Shown here one piece after another: positions 34,552-42,369 of a stretch of 64,000 nucleotides of DNA. Origin of the DNA: Eubacterium sp. (GTDB lineage Bacteria > Bacillota > Clostridia > Peptostreptococcales > Anaerovoracaceae); the NCBI GenBank assembly GCA_017533915.1, contig JAFWHX010000010.1:24755-88754 (forward strand). The letters run 5' to 3'. The position numbers and the translations under genes are program-made. Position 1 is the stretch's first letter; every line of letters starts with the position of its first letter. The notes beneath the pieces were generated by a model. That model was given only the letters and a program-made list of their open reading frames with translations, searched no databases and was not told the DNA's origin.

Positions 34552-36030
34552 ATGTTATTCAGAAGTACGCGCGGTGACAGTGATGAATTAAGGGCTGCTC
34601 AGGCGATAATCCGCGGGATAGCGCCGGACAGAGGTCTTTACGTGCCGGAGGAGATCCCGGAGATGCCGTTCAGCCTCAAGGATATGGAAGAAGCTTCGTA
34701 TCAGGAGCTCGCGAAGAAAGTGATCGGAGCTTTCTTCACAGACTACACTGAAGAGAAGCTGGATTCATGTGTGACCGGCGCGTATGATGAAAAATTCGAT
34801 ACAGAAGAGATCGCCCCGCTCGTGAAGGCGGGGGACGCCTGGTTCCTTGAGCTCTATCACGGGAAGACAGCTGCCTTCAAGGACATGGCGCTTTCGATAC
34901 TTCCGCGGCTCCTCACTGCTGCCGTGAAGAAAGAACATGATGACGACAAGATCTGCATCCTGACCGCGACATCCGGCGATACCGGAAAAGCAGCGCTCGA
35001 AGGTTTTGCTGACGTCCCGGGGACTGAGATCACTGTTTTCTACCCTGACAGCGGCGTATCTGAGGTGCAGGAGCGCCAGATGGTGACACAGACCGGCGCA
35101 AACACGCACGTATTCGCGATAAGGGGGAACTTTGACGACGCGCAGACCGGTGTAAAAAACACGTTCCAGGACGAAGCCGTAGCTGCTGAGCTGAAAAAGC
35201 ACGGCATAAGGTTCTCCAGCGCGAACTCGATCAACATCGGCCGCCTCGTGCCGCAGGTCGTTTATTATATCTGGGCGTATCTTCAGATGGTCCGCCAGGG
35301 CGCGATAAAGAACGGCGACAAGATCAACATAGTCGTCCCGACCGGGAACTTCGGCAACATCCTCGCCGCATACTACGCGAAGCAGATGGGACTCCCGGTG
35401 AGCATGCTCGTCTGCGCATCCAACAAGAACAAAGTCCTCACGGACTTCTTCAGGACCGGTGTCTACGACATGGACAGGGAATTTTACCTGACCAACTCAC
35501 CGTCGATGGATATTCTCATCAGCAGCAATCTCGAGCGTCTGCTCTGGCACCTTTCCGGCGGCGACTCTGAGGACATCAAAACCCTGATGGCTGATCTCGA
35601 CGGCGCCCGCCGCTATGAGGTGAGCGACAGGATCAAAGCCGGGCTCGGGCAGTTCTATGGAGGTTTTGCTGATGTCGAGGCGACGAACAAAACCATCGGC
35701 GACATGTACCGTGAAAATGGCTACTTGATAGATACGCACACTGCTGTAGGATACAAAGTATACGAAGACTACAGAAAAGAGACCGGGGACGAGACTCCTG
35801 CAGTGATCGCGTCAACAGCAAGTCCGTACAAGTTCGCGGCTAGCGTCGCCAGGTCGATCGGCCTTGACGAGCAGCCGGACGGATTCGCATACATACGGGA
35901 AGTAGCTGAGAAGACCGGCGTAAAAGTACCGGAAGGCCTGCGTGACCTGGATAAGAAAGAGATCCGCCACACAGGCGTGATAGATACGGACGAGATCAAA
36001 ACGACAGTGCTGGAACTCTTCGCAAAATAA
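34552..36030 (+). CDS. thrC: threonine synthase
   Basis: 492 residues from ATG 34552 (TGGAG six bases upstream), which gives the usual start with STRG. It converts O-phosphohomoserine to threonine with PLP. The PLP lysine is K110 in GKTAAFKDMAL; other blocks are TATSGDTGKAALEGF, SGVSEVQERQM, SANSINIGRLVPQ and VPTGNFGNILAAYYAKQMG. No other threonine pathway gene is adjacent. Upstream ATG 34528 is less likely. Confidence 0.95.
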   Translation: MLFRSTRGDSDELRAAQAIIRGIAPDRGLYVPEEIPEMPFSLKDMEEASYQELAKKVIGAFFTDYTEEKLDSCVTGAYDEKFDTEEIAPLVKAGDAWFLELYHGKTAAFKDMALSILPRLLTAAVKKEHDDDKICILTATSGDTGKAALEGFADVPGTEITVFYPDSGVSEVQERQMVTQTGANTHVFAIRGNFDDAQTGVKNTFQDEAVAAELKKHGIRFSSANSINIGRLVPQVVYYIWAYLQMVRQGAIKNGDKINIVVPTGNFGNILAAYYAKQMGLPVSMLVCASNKNKVLTDFFRTGVYDMDREFYLTNSPSMDILISSNLERLLWHLSGGDSEDIKTLMADLDGARRYEVSDRIKAGLGQFYGGFADVEATNKTIGDMYRENGYLIDTHTAVGYKVYEDYRKETGDETPAVIASTASPYKFAASVARSIGLDEQPDGFAYIREVAEKTGVKVPEGLRDLDKKEIRHTGVIDTDEIKTTVLELFAK

Positions 36031-36063
36031 GATATGAAACCGCCGTGCTGCATTAATAAGCAA

Positions 36064-36215
36064 GCGGCACCTGTGCGGCATTAAGAGGTGAGCGGCACCT
36101 GTGCGGCACTAAGAGGTGAGCGGCACCTGTGCGGCACTAATAAGTAAGCGACAGCTGTGTTGCATTAATAAGCAAGCGGCACCTGTGTTGTATTAAGAAG
36201 CAAGCGGCAACGGCT
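36064..36215 (+). repeat. about 28-bp tandem repeat, six units
   Basis: GCGGCACCTGTGCGGCATTA-type units start at 36064, 36092, 36120, 36149, 36176 and 36204. The copies differ by a few bases, and several carry in-phase TAA. It fills the space between thrC and the channel gene. Confidence 0.85.
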
Positions 36216-36263
36216 GATGGCAAGCTGGTGCTTCTGATCAATATCCAGAAAAGAGTAATTAGT

Positions 36264-36680
36264 ATGAACAAGCTGAAAATTCTGTGGAAAGTGATACGAC
36301 ATCTTAATTTTGACCGTGTCATTCTGGGATTTCTGATCTGGTTTTTCATATCCGCAGTGATTATCATGTGTGTTGAGCCCGGCATAAACGGGCTGGGGAA
36401 TGCGCTCTGGTATCTTTTTGTTGCATGCACTTCGATAGGATTTGGCGATCTGGTCGCGACTACATTCATAGGACGCGCGCTCACTGTGATCCTTACGATA
36501 ATGGAGATCCTCCTGGTCGCTATGTTCTCAGGAGTAGTTGTAAGCTTCTACCTTGAGATATTGCGCGCTAATGAGAAAGAAAGCATATCCGCTTTTATGG
36601 ACAAGCTGGAGAATCTGACAGATCTCACTCCAGAAGAGCTGAAAGAGATCGAAGACAAAGTGAAAGAAATAAGGTCGTAA
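36264..36680 (+). CDS. two-helix potassium channel protein
   Basis: 138 residues from ATG 36264. Helix 1 FLIWFFISAVIIMCV, a pore with the selectivity filter TSIGFGD (the K+ channel T-x-G-x-G-D pattern), helix 2 TIMEILLVAMFSGVVVSFYLEIL, then a soluble coiled-coil C-terminus (LTPEELKEIEDKVKEI). No RCK domain. Predicted to form a tetrameric K+ channel. Confidence 0.88.
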   Translation: MNKLKILWKVIRHLNFDRVILGFLIWFFISAVIIMCVEPGINGLGNALWYLFVACTSIGFGDLVATTFIGRALTVILTIMEILLVAMFSGVVVSFYLEILRANEKESISAFMDKLENLTDLTPEELKEIEDKVKEIRS

Positions 36681-36723
36681 AGTGTTATGCGATTTAAATA
36701 ATGTGTTCAGACAGCATCTTAGT

Positions 36724-36806
36724 TTTTGATGATAGTTTTTTGTCTATGATGATAGCTTTTTGCCTTTGATAATAGCTTTTGAATCTATGATGATAACTTT
36801 TTTGCC
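36724..36806 (+). repeat. degenerate 25-bp repeats
   Basis: GATGATAGTTTTTTGTCTAT-like units occur about four times just after the channel gene. The whole gap 36681-37386 contains this, a strong terminator and the 93-bp array; no protein gene is supported. Confidence 0.65.
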
Positions 36807-36893
36807 TTTGAGACCTTGAGAATGATACTGTACATATGTTAATATGAAAGAGCTATGAAACGATCGCAAATTATAATTGCAATTATGGGCAGC

Positions 36894-36924
36894 AGCCCCG
36901 CACCATCCGGTGCGGGGCTTTTTG
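36894..36924 (+). terminator. strong terminator, possibly of a small RNA
   Basis: Arms AGCCCCGCACC and GGTGCGGGGCT around ATCC, then TTTTT. It is 214 bp past the channel gene. About 60 bp upstream is a TGTTAATATGAAAG region that could hold a start site, so a short non-coding RNA (about 36840-36924) is possible. Confidence 0.8.
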
Positions 36925-36969
36925 TTGCTGTTATATGGAAATTGTTGATCATTTACCTTATGGCGATTC

Positions 36970-37320
36970 CGTAGAAAAATGGGGAGGTTTTGATGGAAAA
37001 GTGTAACAAATGGAGAGAAAGTGGTTGATTTTTCTACGAAAAGAGGCTGTATGGGACGATTCCGTAGAAAAATGGGGAGGTTTTGATGGAAAAGTGTAAC
37101 AAATGGAGAAAAAGTGGTTGATTTTTCTACGAAAGTAGGCTGTATGGGGCGATTCCGTAGAAAAATGGGGAGGTTTTGATGGAAAAGTGTAACAAAAAGA
37201 GAGAAAATGGTTGATTTTTCTACGAAAAGATGTCGTATGGGGCGATTCTGTAGAAAAATGAGGAGGTTTTGATGGGAAAGTGTAACAAATGGAGAAAAAG
37301 TCGTTGATTTTTCTATGAGG
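36970..37320 (-). repeat. array A: four 93-bp repeats with CGTAGAAAAAT hairpins
   Basis: Four near-identical units, each bounded by CGTAGAAAAAT and its exact complement ATTTTTCTACG (11-bp arms, 24-base loop with GAGGCTGTAT). Period 93 bp for the first units. Each unit shows GGGGAGG and ATG at ribosome-site spacing followed by an 11-codon frame (MEKCNKW...), but all substitutions change the peptide. Because 93 is a multiple of three, the minus strand stays open for 232 codons; I treat that as a by-product. Read on the minus strand, the array shares its core with the array at 63344-63601. Confidence 0.92.
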
Positions 37321-37386
37321 CGGGGAAGATAAGCTGCAAACTGCGGAATAAGACGAGATGATTGAAGTGATCGGAAAGGAGAAAGC

Positions 37387-38277
37387 ATGTATTTTAACAT
37401 TAATGAAATTGTAAAGAAGGAACTGGAAGATATTGGGAACATCTGTAAAGCTATCGAGGCGTCTGTTAAAATGGATGATAAAAAAATGAAGCAGAAGCCG
37501 GATAAAGCAGTGAAGAAGTCAAATGAATCTTCTGAGACATGTTACATTTATGAACGTAATACTAAAGAAGGCCTTGTATATTACAAGCATGTGGTATGTG
37601 GCGATAAGCAGCGCACGATCAGGCTGGGAGGATCCGATAATGCCGAGGTGATACGGATCAAGCAGGACAGATTTAACAAGGCGTTGTTGAAGAGGCTTAA
37701 GCGTGACATAGCATTGCTGAAAAAGATCTCAGGGAAATTCCTCTCGTATGATCCAGACTCGGTTGACAATGATTTGAGACCTGTATACAGGGACCAGACA
37801 GGTCTGGTAAACAAAACCCCCGGGATCGTGAATCAAAATGAATGGAACAAGATCAACAAGAAAAACAGATTTGAAATGCCTGAGAACTGCAATATTACAT
37901 TTGATGGTGCAAAGACGCGGTCAAAGTCAGAACTCATAGAGTACGGGGTTTTTAAGGGATATGGACTGATAATAAAATATGATGTTGAGATAAAGCTGAA
38001 AAATGAGATCGGGCAGACAGTAGTAGTTTCACCGGATTTCGTTATTCTGTGCGATGACGGGAGCATCATTATAGTTGAGCACCTGGGTATGCTCGACGAT
38101 TCCGAGTATCTGAAAAATGCACTGAAGAAGATCCATTTGTACTTGATAAACGGCTACAAGTTGAACGAGAATCTGTTTTTGACTGCGGATTACGCACAAG
38201 GCAAGATAAATGCGCAGGTGATAGATGAGCTTGTGAGGAAGATGATACTGCCGAGAGTGAGAGGCAGAGCGGCCTGA
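37387..38277 (+). CDS. putative PD-(D/E)XK-type nuclease-like protein
   Basis: 296 residues, GGAAAGGAG before ATG. The N-terminal half is a Lys-rich coiled coil (KRLKRDIALLKK). The C-terminal half has TRSKSELIEYGVF, VVVSPDFVILCDDGSIIIVEHLG and a following helix-strand (LFLTADYAQG): the E...PD...ExH order of a restriction-endonuclease-like core, with His in place of the usual Lys. It stands alone beside the 93-bp array. I do not recognise an exact family. Activity is uncertain because of the Lys-to-His change. Confidence 0.55.
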   Translation: MYFNINEIVKKELEDIGNICKAIEASVKMDDKKMKQKPDKAVKKSNESSETCYIYERNTKEGLVYYKHVVCGDKQRTIRLGGSDNAEVIRIKQDRFNKALLKRLKRDIALLKKISGKFLSYDPDSVDNDLRPVYRDQTGLVNKTPGIVNQNEWNKINKKNRFEMPENCNITFDGAKTRSKSELIEYGVFKGYGLIIKYDVEIKLKNEIGQTVVVSPDFVILCDDGSIIIVEHLGMLDDSEYLKNALKKIHLYLINGYKLNENLFLTADYAQGKINAQVIDELVRKMILPRVRGRAA

Positions 38278-38281
38278 CGAG

Positions 38282-38914
38282 TCAGCTGTGCAGGCGTTCT
38301 ACGTATTTCTTCCTTATCCACATATATGCTCCTGACAGTGCGAGGCAAAGCACGGAGATAATGCTGAACCACATGATCACTGTGGCGGGGGCTTCGTCGT
38401 GGATGCGGAGAAAAAAGTACGGCCCGTCTGTAATGCGGAGCCAGTTCAAGGCCAGCAAAATCACGCCGTAGATCAGAGTGGCGGCCATCGGGGCGAGCAG
38501 CGCCTTGCGAGGCGGAACGCTGTCGTATTTCGCGAACAAAAATGAGGCGACGGACAGGAATGGCCCGAGTAAGTGGTTGATCGGGGCGACATTCGTCAGG
38601 AAATAGTAGGCAAAACCTTCCTGCGGCGCCAATACGAACAGGGCGATCAGGAAAGTTATTGTAAGGCATACGGCGCAGATGAGATGTGCTACTGTGACGA
38701 GCAGGCCGGGCTTTTCGCCGTGCCGTATGGCTAAAATGTATATGATCGCCCCTGATACGAACATCTGCAGAACGTTGCTGTCGATAGTATAATATCGGAA
38801 TGATCCCAGCCCAAATGAGTATATGTCGTGGATCAGAGCGATGAGCTCAAGTGCGACCAGCAGACAGTGGATCAGGATAAGGGCGGTATTCTTTTTTGGC
38901 TTCACATTACTCAT
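38282..38914 (-). CDS. Pr6Pr family membrane protein
   Basis: 210 residues with six membrane helices. The pattern RYYTIDSN after helix 1-2, the FYLTNVAPINHLLGPFLS-type central helix and YFFLRIHDEAP near the end match the Pr6Pr (FAR-17a/AIG1-like) membrane family. Function unknown. Transcribed alone on the minus strand, convergent with and only 4 bp from the nuclease-like gene. Confidence 0.75.
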   Translation of the reverse strand: MSNVKPKKNTALILIHCLLVALELIALIHDIYSFGLGSFRYYTIDSNVLQMFVSGAIIYILAIRHGEKPGLLVTVAHLICAVCLTITFLIALFVLAPQEGFAYYFLTNVAPINHLLGPFLSVASFLFAKYDSVPPRKALLAPMAATLIYGVILLALNWLRITDGPYFFLRIHDEAPATVIMWFSIISVLCLALSGAYMWIRKKYVERLHS

Positions 38915-38947
38915 ATTATTGATTATACAGGATTATCATGGAAATGT

Positions 38948-39024
38948 AACTGCCTATGTATGACGATGGAAAAACTGCCTGGTTATGACGACGGAAGAGC
39001 TGCCTATGTATGACAACGGAAGAA
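38948..39024. repeat. 25-bp tandem repeat, three units
   Basis: ACTGCCTATGTATGACGATG-type units occur three times between the divergent Pr6Pr and LUD genes. Confidence 0.75.
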
Positions 39025-39049
39025 TAAATATCACACATGGTTTTCCTTA

Positions 39050-39058
39050 TGATATACT
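39050..39058 (+). promoter_or_regulatory. extended -10 for the LUD gene
   Basis: TGA-TATACT at 39050-39058, about 78 bp before the ATG. Confidence 0.45.
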
Positions 39059-39135
39059 ACATACATAAGAGTTCTGGCGTGAATTGATGAGATTTTCACG
39101 ATAGATATAAAAGCATTCAGAAAGGGAAGAATATC

Positions 39136-39765
39136 ATGAACGAGAATATATATAAGAGAAACGAGCTTCTTGCTCAGAAAGTGATAAAAGGTCTTGAGTC
39201 AAGGAATATGAACGGTTATTATGCGGGAAGCAAGGAGGCTGCGCTTGTGAAAGCCCTGGAGCTCATCCCTGAGAAGAGCTCTGTCACAATGGGCGGCGGA
39301 ATGAGTGTGCACGAGATCGGTCTCGTTGATGCTCTCAAGAAGGGCGATTACAATTTCATCGATAGGGATGACTATGAGGACAAAAGAGCTGCCATGCTGA
39401 TGGCGTATGACGCGGACTTTTTCCTTTCCAGCGCGAACGCGATGACCGAGGACGGTGTTCTCGTTAATATCGACGGCAATGCGAACAGAGTCTCAGCGAT
39501 CGCACAAGGCCCGAGAAAGGTTTTGTTCATAGTGGGAATGAACAAAGTCTGCAGCGACCTGGACGGGGCATTGAAACGTGCAAGGAACATCGCGGCCCCG
39601 ATAAATGCGCAGAGATTCGGATTATCGACTCCGTGCACAAAGACAGGAAGCTGCATGGACTGCAAATCGCCTGACACGATCTGCTGCCAGTTCCTCATCA
39701 CAAGGTATTCGATGCACAAGGACAGGATCTCAGTGATACTGGTGAACGACGACCTCGGATTCTGA
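39136..39765 (+). CDS. LUD domain (LutC-like) protein
   Basis: 209 residues with AGAAAGGGAAG upstream. The LUD pattern is clear: VTMGGGMSVHEIGLVDAL, YDADFFLSSANAMTEDGVLVNIDG, GPRKVLFIVGMNK and a C-terminal cysteine cluster TCTKTGSCMDCKSPDTICCQF-like region. Stand-alone LUD proteins are linked to lactate use and redox metabolism in anaerobes, without a proven activity. The end of the gene is repeated three times downstream. Confidence 0.88.
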   Translation: MNENIYKRNELLAQKVIKGLESRNMNGYYAGSKEAALVKALELIPEKSSVTMGGGMSVHEIGLVDALKKGDYNFIDRDDYEDKRAAMLMAYDADFFLSSANAMTEDGVLVNIDGNANRVSAIAQGPRKVLFIVGMNKVCSDLDGALKRARNIAAPINAQRFGLSTPCTKTGSCMDCKSPDTICCQFLITRYSMHKDRISVILVNDDLGF

Positions 39766-39853
39766 TGATTGCCAGAGAGCTAACAAAATTGATTCTGATG
39801 ATTGCCAGAGAGCTAATAAAATTGATTCTGATAATTAGCAGAGAGCTAACAAA
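39757..39853 (+). repeat. 33-bp repeats that begin with the LUD gene's last codons
   Basis: GATTCTGATGATTGCCAGAG, with CTAACAAAATT, starts inside the last sense codons and stop of the LUD gene and repeats at 33-bp intervals about three times. The last unit merges with the start of the next gene (ACAAAATGGATTC). Confidence 0.85.
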
Positions 39854-40282
39854 ATGGATTCAATTAAAAGGATTTTATTTATATTACTGCAGTGTACATG
39901 GGGTATCGGGGCAACTCTGATCGGATTCATAGTGTTCCTGAGATATATAAAGAGTCCGCACGTCATGTATCACGGCGTTGTGGATACGAGGTGGGACAGT
40001 AAGGAGAACGGTCTGGGCCTCGGACTCTTCATATTCACTCCGGACGATGATTCGCCGGGCACACAAGAGCTGAGAGTCCATGAATACGGTCACTCTATCC
40101 AGAACATCATTCTCGGACCGTTCATGCTGATAGCCGGGATCATTTCAGTTGTCTGGTACAGGCTGCCGTATTTCAGAAAGCTCAGGAAGAAAGGAAGAAT
40201 ACCATACACATCATGTCCTGTCGAGAGCTGGGCCAGCGCGCTTGGAGAGGCGGCACTTGGAGAAAAGGCTCTGCATAGCTGA
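39854..40282 (+). CDS. small membrane protein with HExxH-like motif
   Basis: 142 residues. Two membrane helices (about 8-28 and 88-108) and a central LRVHEYGHSIQ (H-E-x-G-H), a zincin-type motif, followed by a conserved-looking CPVESWASALGEAAL near the C-terminus. It resembles short clostridial proteins of unknown function annotated as metalloprotease-like. No ribosome site is obvious, and the start codon sits in the last 33-bp repeat unit. Confidence 0.6.
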   Translation: MDSIKRILFILLQCTWGIGATLIGFIVFLRYIKSPHVMYHGVVDTRWDSKENGLGLGLFIFTPDDDSPGTQELRVHEYGHSIQNIILGPFMLIAGIISVVWYRLPYFRKLRKKGRIPYTSCPVESWASALGEAALGEKALHS

Positions 40283-40395
40283 TCCGGCGATCTGACGCGT
40301 CCTGATGTATCGACGGCAGAACAGAACGGCATATCAACTGTATGGCATCTTAATGAGGCGGCATATTCTGACATATACAAAAAAAGATCAGACAT

Positions 40396-40425
40396 AAAGA
40401 AAACAGGCTTACGCCTGTTTCTTTT
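40396..40425. terminator. bidirectional terminator
   Basis: AAGAAAACAGGC and GCCTGTTTCTTTT pair around TTAC (approx.). The gap 40283-40837 otherwise contains a 23-bp repeat and a promoter. Confidence 0.78.
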
Positions 40426-40616
40426 GGTATTGACTATTTGAGGATTGATTGATGAAGAATTGATTGATTACTGTTTTGATGTTGTCCTTCTGTTTCTCTC
40501 TTAAGGACAAGTATAATATAGCAGATCAATATGTAGGTGCAATAGCAAGTGTGTGAAAAAAAGTGAATGGTATGTGAATAAATCGTCACAATCAGACTGC
40601 CCCTGATAATCACAGG

Positions 40617-40705
40617 TTTTTTGGTCATCAGGGAACGGATTTTTGATCATCAGGGAACAGATTTTTGATCATCAGGGAACAGGTTTTTGGTCGTCAGGGA
40701 GCGGA
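40617..40705 (+). repeat. about 23-bp tandem repeat, four units
   Basis: TTTTTGATCATCAGGGAACA-type units repeat four times with small changes, ending about 30 bp before the -10 of the degraded sensor gene. Confidence 0.85.
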
Positions 40706-40730
40706 TTCTCGTGTAAAAAACAGGGTATAT

Positions 40731-40740
40731 ATGGTATGAT
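40731..40740 (+). promoter_or_regulatory. extended -10 of the degraded sensor gene
   Basis: ATGG-TATGAT (40735-40740), still intact although the gene behind it is broken. Confidence 0.5.
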
Positions 40741-40837
40741 ATAGAGCAGAATAATATCAATCTGACTGCTGTGAAGATTTTCTGATCCGCATAGGTGACC
40801 GCTGGATCATTGTGACTACGATTATGAGGATTTTTAT

Positions 40838-41773
40838 ATGTACAAGTTTTCTGAGAAAGCTTTGACCGGGTTTATGGCAATGCTGGCTGCAGTGCTGGTG
40901 ATTCTTGCTGTGCCGTTCTTCCAGGCGCCTGTTTCTGCAGATACGAACGCAGGCGACAGGATCGCTGTGGACGTTACGGGGAAGTCTGAAGGGTACTCTG
41001 CCATCTTGTATGACAATCTTAATGGACTTCCGACATCTGAAGCGAATGCCATTCCAGTATTTCAGCCATGAGGATCTGGGCGAAGAGCTGGCGATCGCAA
41101 TACTCCCGGACGACGAACACCCGGGCAAAGTCTGGCTCGGCATGGAAGGATCTGAGATATTGTACGGCAGCCTGGAAGATTTTGATCATATGAAGGGGAT
41201 AGGCACACAGTTCGATCCTGAATACGCGAAGATAATGATCAGGATGATCGACCAGGATGTCGAATACAAGATGCAGGAGGAGAAAACAGGAGCTACTCTG
41301 ACGTCAGCAAAGAGTATACGCTGTGACACTCTGTATCATGAATGCACTGAAGGTGTCCTCATAAATGATTCCACAGCATGAGCCTGCCGACCGCACGACT
41401 CGTGTGGCACTGTCCGTATATCAACATCTTCTCGTCAGACAGCGGCCTCGTGAACGACAGGAATTATCGTGAATACATGCTGCTGAGGCTTGACGGCGAG
41501 AACTGGAAGTCCGACGATCATGTGGAGAACAAAGTCAAAGTCGATACAGCGGACGACTTCGAGGGCTGGGAACACTGGAAAGACAGGAACAGAGAAGGAC
41601 TGGACATCGAAGTCATCATAACGAGGAAGAGCAATACGATCACGATGCATACAGAGAACCTCGGTATCACATTAGACAGCGTGACGACGATACTCGATGA
41701 CGTAAAAGATGTGTATATCTCTATCACAGGCGATCAGGTCGCAGTGTCAGACATACATGCAGAGAGTATATAG
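40838..41773 (+). pseudogene. decayed beta-propeller sensor / HD or GGDEF signalling protein
   Basis: Three pieces in two frames. 40838-41071 gives a signal peptide and AILYDNLNGLPTSEANAI, the start of two-component-regulator beta-propeller sensors, then stops. From about 41055 the next frame gives DDEHPGKVWLGMEG and GTQFDPEYAKIM (HD-GYP/GGDEF-type C-terminal region) up to 41381. From 41378 the first frame resumes with TARLVWHCPYINIF to VAVSDIHAESI. A functional protein would need several hundred residues between the first two parts. So there is one large internal deletion with a frameshift, and a second frameshift near 41380. Confidence 0.75.
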
Positions 41774-41782
41774 GGGAAATAC

Positions 41783-42304
41783 ATGGAATTCAGAAAGTGC
41801 GATGATGGATATTTCCAGAAGGCAAAGGACATGTACCATGAAGTGGTGCGTGATCTTAAGCAGACTGTGAATTACCCGAAATGGGGCGCACATCATCCAA
41901 GCGAAGAAGACCTTCAGTCGGCTCAGGACAGAGGAGAGCTGTATATCTGTGTTGAAGATGGCAAGGTAGCCGGCGCGGTAGTGCTGAACGAAGACCCGGA
42001 AGGCTGCTATGAGGCAGGAGACTGGAAAGTTGATCTGGACCGCGGCGAATATCTGGTGATCCATCTTCTGACAGCAGCTGTGGATTTTCGTGGCCGCGGC
42101 ATCGGAAGGTACATCGTGAAGAAGTGCATAGAAAAGGCAGAACAGGAAGGATACAAGGCTGTGCGTCTTGACGTCGTGCCGGGAAACAAGCCTGCGATAG
42201 ACCTGTATACTTCCGAAGGTTTTACGTACGCAGGGACAAAGGATCTTCTCCGCGATATCAAAGCGGTACCTCTGTTCGAACTGTACGAGAAAAACTTGAA
42301 GTAA
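41783..42304 (+). CDS. GNAT family N-acetyltransferase
   Basis: 173 residues, AGGGGAAA before ATG. The acetyl-CoA loop is DFRGRGIGRYIVKKC (R-x-x-G-x-G), followed by VRLDVVPGNKPAIDLYTSEGF, the normal GNAT C-terminal half. The N-terminal half with WGAHHPSEEDL resembles small-molecule acetyltransferases. Substrate unknown. Confidence 0.9.
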   Translation: MEFRKCDDGYFQKAKDMYHEVVRDLKQTVNYPKWGAHHPSEEDLQSAQDRGELYICVEDGKVAGAVVLNEDPEGCYEAGDWKVDLDRGEYLVIHLLTAAVDFRGRGIGRYIVKKCIEKAEQEGYKAVRLDVVPGNKPAIDLYTSEGFTYAGTKDLLRDIKAVPLFELYEKNLK

Positions 42305-42369
42305 ATGGAATAATGGAATATATGGAGATCTGCTGTACTGTTGACGGGCTGTTCCAGGCTCGGACGGCA

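Noticed and set aside
36840-36990. Leader peptide MKRSQIIIAIMG across the strong terminator
   Set aside because: The frame continues through the terminator stem into the repeat array; no ribosome site of quality.
36744-37442. 232-codon minus-strand frame with 31-residue repeats
   Set aside because: It exists because the 93-bp array has no stops in that frame; it has no ribosome site, crosses the nuclease gene start, and its composition is that of the hairpins.
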